Source: Phycisphaerae bacterium | GTDB taxonomy: Bacteria > Planctomycetota > Phycisphaerae > UBA1845 > Fen-1342 | DNA: 46,755 nt | Assembly: GCA_022842805.1 (NCBI GenBank) | Contig: JALHOX010000001.1 | Location: 406-47,160, forward strand | Direction: 5' to 3' | Part shown: positions 16,374 to 24,851 of the stretch, one piece after another | Layout of the letters: each line of letters opens with the position of its first letter | Position numbering within the stretch: the stretch's first letter is position 1 | Position numbers and translations under genes: made by a program | The notes under the pieces: model-generated | Databases searched by the model: none | Told to the model about the DNA's origin: nothing | The model's input: only the letters and a program-made list of their open reading frames with translations

Positions 16374-17225
16374 TTAAGGCTTGCAAACCGAACACGGCGA
16401 ATAGCCCTTGCGGCCCGCCTCGTCGAGCGCGATCGGCTTCGCGTTGGCGCGCAGGTGCCGGCAACCCTGCTTGTGATACTTCTTCCCGCTCGCCGTCACG
16501 AAGACCGTACCGGTCGGGGTTGCTTCGGTGGCGCCGGCGCTGATGTCCGCGACTGGCGCGATCGGCGGCGGTGTGGCCGGCGGCCCCGCGGTGTTCCCCG
16601 AGTCCGCATTGCGGTCGCTGGCCGCCGCAGCCGGGGGCGGCTGTTTTCGCGCGGCCCACTTGCCGCGCTCGCCGAGCTCAGCCCGCCGAGCGTAATAGAC
16701 GAACGTATCGTGGTCTTCGCATTTGGCGGGCGTGACATCGGCCCAGCCCTGCCGCACGAGCTCCAGATTGACGAACAGCCCGTCGGGGCAGCGATGGACG
16801 AACGCTTCGCGCGTGCCGCGGGGCACGCCGCCGGTCGGCTTTCCCGGCCTAAGCCACACCTGCTCTTCGCGCAGCAGATGCTCAACCGCGTCGCGACAGT
16901 CGCGGCCTTCCGGCTTTTCGAGCCCCGCAGAGCGAACGCCCAGCAGTCGCACCTTCTCGGTTTTGCCGCCGACCTTTACCAGGATCGTGTCGCCGTCGAT
17001 TGCCCGGACGAAGCTGCCCACGGGGTAGGGGGCCAGCGCTTCCGGCAAGTAAACGCCATCAACGCCCGCATCATCGCCGGCTGAACCGCCTTCGCCCGCG
17101 GACGCTGGCGTAGCCGCTGCAGGCCGCCGCGATTCGTCCGGCGGAGATTGCCACGCGACGGTCGTGAGCAAGAGAGACAACAACAGAGCTACGCGCCCGG
17201 CGCACGGCAGAGATTTCGGATTCAT
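16374..17225 (-). CDS. Secreted staphylococcal-nuclease-like protein with C-terminal Cys/His motif, probably degenerate
   Basis: 283 residues from ATG 17225, giving signal MNPKSLPCAGRVALLLSLLL; an ATG at 17255 would add 10. Residues about 70-195 are an SNase (thermonuclease) OB fold: IDGDTILVK keeps the metal Asp (78, 80), KVRLLG keeps the Arg equivalent to Arg35, and TREAFV the Arg equivalent to Arg87. The canonical DTPE box reads RSAG, so the Ca-ligand Asp40 and general base Glu43 are missing. A Pro/Ala-rich linker leads to a C-terminal domain YHKQGCRHL...GYSPCSVCKP, a short Cys/His motif also found at the ends of other SNase-like proteins, perhaps a zinc ribbon. Exported; likely a binding protein or an altered nuclease. 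Confidence 0.85.
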   Translation of the reverse strand: MNPKSLPCAGRVALLLSLLLTTVAWQSPPDESRRPAAATPASAGEGGSAGDDAGVDGVYLPEALAPYPVGSFVRAIDGDTILVKVGGKTEKVRLLGVRSAGLEKPEGRDCRDAVEHLLREEQVWLRPGKPTGGVPRGTREAFVHRCPDGLFVNLELVRQGWADVTPAKCEDHDTFVYYARRAELGERGKWAARKQPPPAAAASDRNADSGNTAGPPATPPPIAPVADISAGATEATPTGTVFVTASGKKYHKQGCRHLRANAKPIALDEAGRKGYSPCSVCKP

Positions 17226-17290
17226 TTGATCGCCCAATAAGACCTGATTGCTCATGATACTGATGGCGGGTTCCCTTAGGATGAAGACAT

Positions 17291-18112
17291 ATGAATTCCC
17301 ATTCGTTCGCCCGACTCGCCGGTTACACCCTCGGCCCTGGCAATCCGCTGCTGCTGATTGCCGGACCTTGCGTGATCGAATCGACCGAACATTGCCGCAA
17401 GCTCGCCACCGCCATCGCCGCGATCGCCAAGCGGCTTGAGATCCCCTACGTCTTCAAGGCCAGCTTCGACAAGGCCAATCGCTCGAGCGTTCACTCCTAC
17501 CGTGGACCGGGGTTGGAAGAGGGGCTCAAGACTCTGCAGACCATCCGCGAGACGTGCGGCGTGCCGGTGTTGTCCGATGTTCACGAGCCGCATCAGGCCG
17601 CAGCGGCCGCCGAAGTGCTCGATTGTCTGCAAATCCCCGCGTTTCTCTGTCGCCAGACCGACCTGCTCCTGGCCTGCGGCCGGGCGGGCAAGTGCGTCAA
17701 TGTGAAAAAGGGGCAGTTCGTCTCACCCGAGAAGATGGCCCTGGCCGCCGAGAAGATTCGCTCGACCGGCAACGCCAACGTCATGCTGACCGATCGCGGG
17801 ACGACCTTTGGCTACGAACGCCTGGTCAACGACTTCACCGGGCTGGAGACCATGCGCCAGTTCGCCCCCGTCTGCTTCGACGCGACCCACTCCGTGCAGC
17901 ACCCGGGCAGCGCCGGCGCCACCACCGGCGGTGAGCGACGCTTCATTCCGCTGCTGGCGCGGGCGGCGGTGGCGGTCGGCATCGACGCGCTATTTCTCGA
18001 AGTGCATGACGACCCCGACCACGCCAAGAGCGACGCGGCCACCGTCTGGCCGCTGGAGAAGCTCGAAGGGCTCCTGACGACGCTCGTCCGCATTCGCGCC
18101 GCGAACGCCTGA
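17291..18112 (+). CDS. kdsA: 3-deoxy-D-manno-octulosonate 8-phosphate synthase
   Basis: 273 residues, normal length. Condenses phosphoenolpyruvate with arabinose 5-phosphate to Kdo-8-phosphate for lipopolysaccharide. IAGPCVIES, FKASFDKANRSS, SDVHEP, KKGQFVSPE, TDRGTTFGY, DATHSVQHPG and FLEVHDDP all match. Cys27 in GPCVIE, with the His of THSVQ and the Glu/Asp of FLEVHDDPDHA, indicates the metal-dependent class; metal-independent enzymes have Asn there. The start has AGGA upstream. It implies Kdo-type lipid in this organism's outer membrane. It is divergent from the nuclease-like gene and followed after 109 bases by yidC. Confidence 0.97.
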   Translation: MNSHSFARLAGYTLGPGNPLLLIAGPCVIESTEHCRKLATAIAAIAKRLEIPYVFKASFDKANRSSVHSYRGPGLEEGLKTLQTIRETCGVPVLSDVHEPHQAAAAAEVLDCLQIPAFLCRQTDLLLACGRAGKCVNVKKGQFVSPEKMALAAEKIRSTGNANVMLTDRGTTFGYERLVNDFTGLETMRQFAPVCFDATHSVQHPGSAGATTGGERRFIPLLARAAVAVGIDALFLEVHDDPDHAKSDAATVWPLEKLEGLLTTLVRIRAANA

Positions 18113-18221
18113 TGAATCCACGGCCCGCAGTTGGCGTCGGTCCGCTGGGCGCTTGCCATGCGGCCGGGGCTTTCGCGCGCCATCCCGCATCTTTCGCGAA
18201 AATCCCCTAGAATCCGCCGGG

Positions 18222-20372
18222 ATGGAATCAAAGAACATGATCACAGCGCTGCTGACCGCGTCAGCCGCGTTCCTGATCTACTTGCTTCTGGCGTTGTACT
18301 TCTTTCCGCCGCCCCCCAAGCCGGCGCCGACCAGCGCGCCGAGCGCGCCGACGGTCAGCGTCCGCGAAGCGCCGGCCAGCGGCCGCGCGAGTTCTTCGCA
18401 ATCCGCTCCATCGTCCAGCCTCGCGCTGTCCGAAGAGCCCGCCCGTGGCGCGGTGATGCAGGCCGCGGAGCAATCCGAAGATATCGTCATCGGCAATGAG
18501 CAGACCGCGTTGCGGGCGGTTTTCACGCCCCGCGGCGCCGCCATTCTCGAACTTTTTCTCACGAACAAAAACAAAAACGGTCGCTACACCCACCGCGTCT
18601 CCGCCGACAAAAGCGACCCGTTCCGGCTGCTCGCCCCCGTCACCGCCGACCGCGGCACGCACGCCTCCTTTGAGACGCATAAGCTGTGGATTCGCGAGCT
18701 CGGCGATCGCGACTGGGACCTCCGCAATCTCCGCTGGAAGGTGGCCGACCGCGGCACGCGGCACATCGAGTTTCAGACCGCGCTCGCCAGCCCCGAAACC
18801 GGCGAATTGGTGCGATTTTCCAAGCGTTACACCCTGCGCGGCGACGCCCCGTTTATCGATCTGCAACTGACCGCCACCAACGCCGGCGGGACCCCGCTCA
18901 GCATCACGCTTGCGCAGGATGGTCCGCTCGGCGTTCCGCGCGACGATCTGATGTACGACATGCGCAAGATCGTGCTGGCGCAGCGTAGCCAGGGCGTGTT
19001 GGCGCTGACCGCCAAGGCGCGCAATCAGCTCACCAAAGAAGCCACCCTGGTCAACGCCCAGGAAAAGCTGGCGTGGCTGGCGCAGGCCAACAAGTACTTC
19101 GGCGCCTACATGCGGCCCGTGGGAGAGAAACTCGAAGACCGGCCCGACGCGGTGCAGCGCGTCACCGGCGTGGCGCTCTCCGAGGTCGCGCCCGATTCGC
19201 TGGCCCCCGCCGATTTCGTCGCCCGCTGCTTTCTCATGCCCGCCACGATCGAACCGGGCGCGTCGAGCACCACCCGCTTCGAGATCTACGCCGGCCCGAA
19301 AGACGCCGACTGGATTCGGCCGCTCGGCGCGCAATATGTCGACCACACGAAGATCGGCTACGACCTGGCCGGCTCGGTCGATTCCTCCTGCTGGTGCGCG
19401 TTCGACTGGCTAAAGAACCTGATGACCTGGCTGTTGCGAACGATCTATCTCGTCGTCCGCAACTACGGCGTCGCGATCATGATCCTGGTGGTCATCGTGC
19501 GCGGTCTGCTCCATCCGCTGGCGGTCTGGCAGCAGAAATCGATGTATCGCCTGCAGGACGGCATGGCCCGCCTCCAGCCCAAGCTCAACGAAATCAAGCA
19601 GAAATACGCCAATGACCAGGTGAAACAGCAGCAGGAGCAGCTGCGGCTGATGGCCGCCGAGGGCGTGAACCCCGCCTCCGGCATGGTCAGCATGCTGCCC
19701 ATGATGTTGCAGATGCCGATCCTGATCGCGCTCTGGAACGCGCTCAACACCGATATCGAGATGCGTCTCGCCCCGTTCGATGGCTGGTGGATTCGCGACC
19801 TTTCCGCGCCGGATTCGCTGATTTCGTTCGGCGGTAAGGGCATCACAGTGCCGGTGCTGGAGTGGTTTCCGCTGATCGGGACGATGTTTCAGAACATCCC
19901 CGCCTTCAACATCCTGCCCTTCTTCATGGGGCTGAGCATCTGGCTGCAGCAGCGCTACATGCCCAAGCCGCCGGCGCTGCTCAAGGCGCTCGAAGAGTCG
20001 AAGAAGAACCCGCAGGCCGCGCCGATGGGCGGCATGTCCCCCGAAGAGCAGCTTCGCCAGCAGCAGATGATGGCCACGATGATGGCCTTCATGCTGCCCG
20101 TGATGCTCTACTACCAGCCCTCCGGCCTGATCCTCTACTGGCTCGCCAGCAACGTGTTCGGCATTTTCGAATCGCTGCGAATCCGCAAGCAGCTCGCCGA
20201 AGAGAAGAAGCGGGTTGAGGCGCTCGGGCCCGCCGCGATCAAGCCGCGCCAGCCGGGCATTGTGGGGCGTTTCATGCAGCGGCTCGCCGAGCAGGCCGAA
20301 GAGATTCAGCGCAAGGCCGACGAAGTCTCCGCCCACCCCGGACCTTCGGCCCCGCGAAAGCGCGGCAAGTGA
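18222..20372 (+). CDS. yidC: Membrane protein insertase YidC
   Basis: 716 residues from ATG 18222. An N-terminal span (ITALLTASAAFLIYLLLALYF) is followed by a Pro/Ser/Ala-rich linker, a periplasmic beta domain (about 100-400), and the conserved C-terminal five-helix core from WLKNLMTWLLRTIYLVV to GLILYWLASNVFGIFE, including KSMYRLQDGMARLQPKLNEI and QMPILIALWNAL. It inserts proteins into the inner membrane alone or with SecYEG. The basic C-terminus (RKADEVSAHPGPSAPRKRGK) could contact the ribosome. The next gene begins at a GTG that overlaps its stop, so the two are translationally coupled. Confidence 0.97.
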   Translation: MESKNMITALLTASAAFLIYLLLALYFFPPPPKPAPTSAPSAPTVSVREAPASGRASSSQSAPSSSLALSEEPARGAVMQAAEQSEDIVIGNEQTALRAVFTPRGAAILELFLTNKNKNGRYTHRVSADKSDPFRLLAPVTADRGTHASFETHKLWIRELGDRDWDLRNLRWKVADRGTRHIEFQTALASPETGELVRFSKRYTLRGDAPFIDLQLTATNAGGTPLSITLAQDGPLGVPRDDLMYDMRKIVLAQRSQGVLALTAKARNQLTKEATLVNAQEKLAWLAQANKYFGAYMRPVGEKLEDRPDAVQRVTGVALSEVAPDSLAPADFVARCFLMPATIEPGASSTTRFEIYAGPKDADWIRPLGAQYVDHTKIGYDLAGSVDSSCWCAFDWLKNLMTWLLRTIYLVVRNYGVAIMILVVIVRGLLHPLAVWQQKSMYRLQDGMARLQPKLNEIKQKYANDQVKQQQEQLRLMAAEGVNPASGMVSMLPMMLQMPILIALWNALNTDIEMRLAPFDGWWIRDLSAPDSLISFGGKGITVPVLEWFPLIGTMFQNIPAFNILPFFMGLSIWLQQRYMPKPPALLKALEESKKNPQAAPMGGMSPEEQLRQQQMMATMMAFMLPVMLYYQPSGLILYWLASNVFGIFESLRIRKQLAEEKKRVEALGPAAIKPRQPGIVGRFMQRLAEQAEEIQRKADEVSAHPGPSAPRKRGK

Positions 20373-21241
20373 GCATGGAGACCGCCGGTCTGCGACAGAT
20401 CGCCGTCGGCGCGGCCCTCGCCGGCGGATTGCTCGCCCGCCGTATGCGCTCCCACCTGCTCGACGTTCGTCTCAAGCACGACGGCAGCGAGGTCAGCGAA
20501 GCGGACCTCCGCGCTCAGGAACTCGTCGTACGCACGATCCTCGCCGCCCGGCCGCACGATCGCATTCTTGGCGAAGAGACCCTCGCCGAGCCCGCCACCG
20601 CCGCCACAGGCGCGGCGGGCGGACATCCGGCCAACATCGTTCACCCCGCGGCCCGACGGCTCGAACCGGACGAAGTCTGCTGGATCATCGACCCCATCGA
20701 CGGCACGCGCAATTACGTCCGCGGTCTTCCCGGATATGGCTGCGCCGTCGCCGCGATGCGAGGCGGCCGCACCATTGCCGCCGCCACCTATGACGTCAGC
20801 GACGACTGCATGTACTCCGCCTCGCTCGATGAGGGCTTCTTCATCGGCGGCGAGCGCTTTGAACGGGCCCGCGCCGACGCCCGCCGCGGCCGCACCGCCA
20901 AGCTTCTGATCGCGGTCCCCAGCGGCGTCTTCGGCGATCCCCGGCGGCTGATCGAGGCCTGGTTCGCGCCGCACCTGCTGCGAAACTACGGGGCCGCCGC
21001 CCTGCACCTCTGCTACATCGCCGCGGGCGGCCTCGACGCGATGCTGGCGGCCGACTGTCGCTTGTGGGATCTGGCCGGCGGCGCGCTGTTCGTCGAAGCC
21101 ATGGGCGGAAAGATCGCCCGGCTCGATGGCTCGCCGCTCTTCCCCTTCGACGTCAATTCCTATCGCGGCGAACCGCTGACCTCGCTCTTCGCCCGCGACG
21201 AAGCGACGCACGCCCAATTGCTCTCGCCGCTCGCGGGTTAA
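20369..21241 (+). CDS. Inositol-monophosphatase-family phosphatase (3'(2'),5'-bisphosphate nucleotidase-like)
   Basis: 290 residues. The Li-sensitive phosphatase metal sites are visible: GEETL (Glu), WIIDPIDGTRNYV (the DPIDGT signature) and CRLWDLAGG (Asp). Family members hydrolyse inositol phosphates, fructose-1,6-bisphosphate or 3'-phosphoadenosine 5'-phosphate; which applies here cannot be read from the sequence. A roughly 25-residue insertion (PATAATGAAGGHPANIVHPA) lies between the EE and DPIDGT motifs. GTG 20369 overlaps the yidC stop by 4 bases; an ATG at 20375 is the alternative start. Confidence 0.9.
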   Translation: MSMETAGLRQIAVGAALAGGLLARRMRSHLLDVRLKHDGSEVSEADLRAQELVVRTILAARPHDRILGEETLAEPATAATGAAGGHPANIVHPAARRLEPDEVCWIIDPIDGTRNYVRGLPGYGCAVAAMRGGRTIAAATYDVSDDCMYSASLDEGFFIGGERFERARADARRGRTAKLLIAVPSGVFGDPRRLIEAWFAPHLLRNYGAAALHLCYIAAGGLDAMLAADCRLWDLAGGALFVEAMGGKIARLDGSPLFPFDVNSYRGEPLTSLFARDEATHAQLLSPLAG

Positions 21242-21259
21242 CCCGCCCCGCGACGCGGC

Positions 21260-22396
21260 TCAGCCCGGTTGGCGCATCATCCAATCCGCGATCGCATCGG
21301 CCGCGTCGATTCGGCCCAGCGCTCGGGCGGCGGCGGACATCGCTCCGCGCGTCTTCTCATCGCTCAGCCGCTCGAGCGCCGCCCGCAGCGGGCCGGCGTT
21401 TTGGGCCGCATCGCGCGCGTCGTCGATCCTGATCGCCGCCCCCGCGGCGACCAGTACGTCGGCGTTGAAGTCCTGATGACGGTCCTTGAGATAGGGATAG
21501 GGAAACAGGACTCCCGGCTTGCCGAGGGCGGTCAACTCCGCGAGCGTCGAAGCGCCGGCCCGCGCGATGACCGCGTCGGCCGCGGCCAGGCAATCGGCCA
21601 TGTCATGGGCATATCCGAGCACCACCACGCTGCCCGACGAGGCCGCCTCTGTCGCCGAGCGCAGCACCCCCGCCGCGCGATAAGCGGCCCGGATGCGCTC
21701 CTCATCCGCCGGCCCGGTCAGGTGCAGAAGCTGCCAGGCGGGGTTCTGCGCCGCGAACGCCGGCCAGACTTGCAGTAGCGCTTCGTTGATCGTCCGCGCG
21801 CCCTGCGACGCACCGGTCGCCAGCAGGAGCGGCCGCGCGGCGTCCAGCCCCAGCCGCGCCCGCGCCGCCGCCGCATTCGGACTCGCAAAGTCGCTGCGAA
21901 TCGGACAGCCCAGCGCCTGACAGGGGGCCCCCGGCGCGAAGTGCGTTCGCGAGGCCTCCCACTGCAGCGCAATCAACCGCGCATACTTGGCCAGGTAGCG
22001 ATTGGCCCGCCCCGGCTTAGCGTCCTGATTCAAAATCGCCGTCGCCACACCGGCCCGATGCGCCGCCACCACAGGCGGCGCCGCGGCATATCCGCCCAGC
22101 CCCAGCACCGCCCGCGGCCGATCGTTGCGAATCACCTCGCCCGCCAGCTCAATCGCGCTCCGCCACGCCAGCCAAAATCGCGGCCAATGCCACGGCTTCG
22201 GGCTGAACGGCCGCACCGGCTGGGGCACCTGCGCAAAGCCCTCGCGCTCCAGGAGATCATGATCGAGCGGCCGGTCGGTGGTCAGAAACGCGATCCGCGC
22301 ATCCGGGTCGCGCCGCGCGATCGCGCGGGCCACCGCGATGCCCGGGTACAGATGTCCGCCGGTGCCGCCGCCGGCAAAGAGATAGCTGGAAGCCAT
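21260..22396 (-). CDS. murG: UDP-GlcNAc:undecaprenyl-PP-MurNAc-pentapeptide GlcNAc transferase
   Basis: 378 residues from ATG 22396. Makes lipid II at the cytoplasmic face of the inner membrane. The N-terminal LFAGGGTGGHLYPGIAVAR is the lipid I-binding glycine loop; LGLGGYAAAPPVVAAH, LLATGASQGARTINEAL, VIARAGASTLAELTALGKP and PYLKDRHQDFNA form the UDP-GlcNAc site. Although this is a planctomycete-like genome, the enzyme looks complete, consistent with peptidoglycan synthesis. It is isolated from the usual dcw cluster. Upstream in-frame residues to 22453 lie over the sigma-factor promoter region and are excluded. Confidence 0.96.
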   Translation of the reverse strand: MASSYLFAGGGTGGHLYPGIAVARAIARRDPDARIAFLTTDRPLDHDLLEREGFAQVPQPVRPFSPKPWHWPRFWLAWRSAIELAGEVIRNDRPRAVLGLGGYAAAPPVVAAHRAGVATAILNQDAKPGRANRYLAKYARLIALQWEASRTHFAPGAPCQALGCPIRSDFASPNAAAARARLGLDAARPLLLATGASQGARTINEALLQVWPAFAAQNPAWQLLHLTGPADEERIRAAYRAAGVLRSATEAASSGSVVVLGYAHDMADCLAAADAVIARAGASTLAELTALGKPGVLFPYPYLKDRHQDFNADVLVAAGAAIRIDDARDAAQNAGPLRAALERLSDEKTRGAMSAAARALGRIDAADAIADWMMRQPG

Positions 22397-22466
22397 AGGG
22401 TGCGAAATGTATCGCCGTCCGCCGCAGCGAGTTCGCAGTCTGCGCCGTGGCATAGAATTTGGCGAG

Positions 22467-23288
22467 ATGCCGCCCCTCCCCGACGATCACCCGTCCGCCG
22501 CCGCCGCGTCGCGGGAGATTGCGATTCGCCGGCTCTTCGACGAACAAGGGGCGAGCCTCTTCTCCCTGGCGCTGCGCTTCTGCGGCGATCGGCAGGACGC
22601 CGAAGACCTCGTGCAGGAGGTCTTCATGCACGCCTATCGCGGCTGGGATTCGTTTCAGGGTCGATCCAGCGAAAAGACCTGGCTTTACACGATCGCGGCC
22701 CGCGCCTGTCAGCGCATGCACCGCAAACGTGCCGGCGAGCCGGCGCATGTCGGCTCCCTGGAGGAATTGCTCCCGTTCAGCGAGCCGCGCGTCGCCGTCG
22801 TCGCCCAGGATCAGGAGGGGCCGCTTCAGGCGCAGATTCGCACCGAGGCGCGACAACAGGTCGAGGCCGCCATCGCGGCGCTGCCGGACGAATTTCGCAT
22901 CCCGCTGATTCTGAAGGAGATCGTCGGCTTTTCGGTGCCGGAGGTGGCGCAGGTGCTCGACCTGCAAGAGGGCACCGTGAAAAGCCGCATCCATCGGGCC
23001 CGATTCGGCCTTGCCGCGCGCCCCGCACTCCGCGCCGCCGCCCGCCTACCCGATGCAGGTTTGTCTGGATCTGTTGCAAGCCAAGCAGGAGGCGCTCGAT
23101 CGCGGCGTGCCGTTTCGCAGCGACATCATCTGCGAGCGGTGCCGCTCGGTGTTTTCGTCGCTCGACCTCGCCCAGGACGCCTGTCGCGATCTCGCCGCGG
23201 GCGCCCTGCCCGAGGGGCTTCGCGAGCGGCTGGCGGCGGCCCTTCGGTCCGAGGCATGATCGGCGAAACAGCACTGAAAAATTCCTGA
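22467..23288 (+). CDS. ECF RNA polymerase sigma factor (RpoE-like), reading frame probably shifted near 23004
   Basis: The first 180 residues are a normal ECF sigma factor: sigma-2 (GDRQDAEDLVQEVFMHAYRG, SEKTWLYTIAARACQRM) and sigma-4 (AALPDEFRIPLILKEIVGFS, VAQVLDLQEGTVKSRIHRAR). After IHRARF the frame degenerates to an Arg/Ala-rich tail running to 23288, while a well-formed Cys-containing domain continues in the +1 frame (see 23011-23259). A single extra base, for instance one T at 23004-23005, would explain this. The start ATG 22467 has GGCGAG 0-1 bases beyond optimal spacing and lies 70 bases from the divergent murG start. A true frameshift, a sequencing error or two overlapping genes all remain possible. 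Confidence 0.85.
   Translation: MPPLPDDHPSAAAASREIAIRRLFDEQGASLFSLALRFCGDRQDAEDLVQEVFMHAYRGWDSFQGRSSEKTWLYTIAARACQRMHRKRAGEPAHVGSLEELLPFSEPRVAVVAQDQEGPLQAQIRTEARQQVEAAIAALPDEFRIPLILKEIVGFSVPEVAQVLDLQEGTVKSRIHRARFGLAARPALRAAARLPDAGLSGSVASQAGGARSRRAVSQRHHLRAVPLGVFVARPRPGRLSRSRRGRPARGASRAAGGGPSVRGMIGETALKNS
23011..23259 (+). CDS. Cys-containing C-terminal domain of ECF sigma factor in the alternative frame
   Basis: 82 residues from TTG 23011 (ATG at 23053 is the other option). PMQVCLDLLQAKQEALDRGV, then IICERCRSVFSSLDLAQDACRDLAAG and LPEGLRERLAAAL, with C-x2-C in CERC; third codon positions are strongly G/C. It looks like the C-terminal extension I associate with planctomycete ECF sigma factors, where a Cys-rich knuckle follows sigma-4. 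If joined to the sigma frame by skipping one base at 23004 the junction reads RARSALPRAP. It could be a separate small anti-sigma-like protein, but the frameshift reading is simpler. Confidence 0.7.
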   Translation: MPRAPHSAPPPAYPMQVCLDLLQAKQEALDRGVPFRSDIICERCRSVFSSLDLAQDACRDLAAGALPEGLRERLAAALRSEA

Positions 23289-23382
23289 TATCCGCCGGGA
23301 ACGATCATCCCGCGCCATGCCTCTCAGAAGTTAGACTCGAATCCCGAGGCGGTCTCCAACGCCCGGAAAAGGAGCAACGAAC

Positions 23383-24825
23383 ATGTTCATGCGCATGATC
23401 TACGACGACAAACTCGCCCAGGCGGCGTACCTGATCGGCTGTCAGATGAGTGGCGAGGCGATCGTGATCGACCCCGAGCGCGATGTCGACCGCTATCAGC
23501 GCATCGCCGAGCAGAATGGGCTGCGCATCGTCGCCGTCGCCGAGACGCACATTCACGCCGATTTCGTCTCCGGCGCTCGCGAACTCGCCGAACGCGGCGC
23601 AAAGGCCTACGTCTCCGGCGAAGGCGGCCCCGACTGGCAATCGGAATGGCTCGACAAAAAGACCGGCGGCGGCGCCTATAACGCCCAGCGCCTGCGCGAC
23701 GGCGACACGTTCAGCATCGGCAAGATCGAATTCCGCGTCATGCACACCCCGGGCCACACGCCCGAGCACATCGTCTATCTCGTGACGGATCGCGGCGGCG
23801 GCGCCACCGAGCCGATGGGAATGGTGACCGGCGATTTCGTCTTCGTCGGCGATCTGGGTCGCCCCGATCTGCTCGAAACCGCCGCGGGCCAGAAGGGCGC
23901 GATGGAGCCTTCTGCGCGTCAGCTCTTCGCGACGGTCGGCAAGCTCAGCACGGTGTCCGATTACGTGCAGGTTTGGCCGGCGCACGGCGCCGGCAGCGCC
24001 TGCGGAAAGGCGCTGGGCGCAGTGCCGATGAGCACCATCGGCTACGAGCGTCGCTTTAACAGCGCCATCCGGGCCGCGACCAGCGAGAAAAACTTCGTCG
24101 ACTTCATTCTCAGCGGCCAGCCCGAGCCGCCGCTCTATTTCGCCAACATGAAGCGCGTCAACAAGATCGGTCCGCGCGTGCTCGGCGACCTGCCGCGCCC
24201 GGCGCGGATCGGCGCGAGCGACCTGCAAAAACTCGACGCCCGCAAGACGGCCATCATCGACACGCGCGCCTGGGGCGCCTATCGCGAGGGCCACATTCCC
24301 GGCGCGCTCTCCTTCCCGCTCACCAACGCCTTCAATACCGACGCCGGCTCGATGATCGCCGAGTCGGAGGAGATCGTTCTCATCATCGAGCCCGAGCGGC
24401 TGGAGGAGGCTGTGCGCGACCTCATCCGTGTCGGCCTCGATCGCATCGTCGGCTGGGCCGCCCCCGCCGACATCGCCGAATTCGCCAAAGCCGGCGGCAA
24501 GCTCGCCACGCTGCGCGAGATCGATGTGGCCGCGGCCAGGCCGATGGTCGGCGACGGCCGAGTGCGCGTGCTCGATGTCCGCCGCGCCGCCGAGTTTGCC
24601 GAGGGCGCCATCGCCGGCGCGACCAACATCGCGCACACGCGGCTCCTGGCGGAGCTGCCCCGCGTGCCGAAGGATCAGCCGCTGCTCGTGCATTGCCGCG
24701 GCGGGTTTCGCTCGGCGCGGGCCTGTGCCCTTTTGCAGCGCAATGGATACGAAGTGATCAATCTGAAGGGTGGATTCCTGGCGTGGGACGCGGCCGCCGC
24801 ATCCGCGCCGGCATGTTCGCGCTGA
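23383..24825 (+). CDS. Persulfide dioxygenase-rhodanese fusion, CstB-like
   Basis: 480 residues; perfect AAGGAG before ATG 23383. Residues 1-255 are a metallo-beta-lactamase fold of the persulfide dioxygenase type: ETHIHADFVSG, HTPGHTPEHI and GDFVFVGDLGRPDLL provide the His/His/Asp iron site. Residues about 265-365 are a rhodanese homology domain without active Cys (LIIEPERLEEA). Residues about 370-480 are a second rhodanese with loop HCRGGFRSARA and catalytic Cys. This matches the three-domain CstB arrangement, which oxidises low-molecular-weight persulfides and makes thiosulfate in the cytoplasm. It heads a three-gene sulfide-detoxification run. No BigR/CstR-like repressor gene is visible nearby. 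Confidence 0.94.
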   Translation: MFMRMIYDDKLAQAAYLIGCQMSGEAIVIDPERDVDRYQRIAEQNGLRIVAVAETHIHADFVSGARELAERGAKAYVSGEGGPDWQSEWLDKKTGGGAYNAQRLRDGDTFSIGKIEFRVMHTPGHTPEHIVYLVTDRGGGATEPMGMVTGDFVFVGDLGRPDLLETAAGQKGAMEPSARQLFATVGKLSTVSDYVQVWPAHGAGSACGKALGAVPMSTIGYERRFNSAIRAATSEKNFVDFILSGQPEPPLYFANMKRVNKIGPRVLGDLPRPARIGASDLQKLDARKTAIIDTRAWGAYREGHIPGALSFPLTNAFNTDAGSMIAESEEIVLIIEPERLEEAVRDLIRVGLDRIVGWAAPADIAEFAKAGGKLATLREIDVAAARPMVGDGRVRVLDVRRAAEFAEGAIAGATNIAHTRLLAELPRVPKDQPLLVHCRGGFRSARACALLQRNGYEVINLKGGFLAWDAAAASAPACSR

Positions 24826-24851
24826 TCGCAGCGCGACGGAGGTGACCAGAC

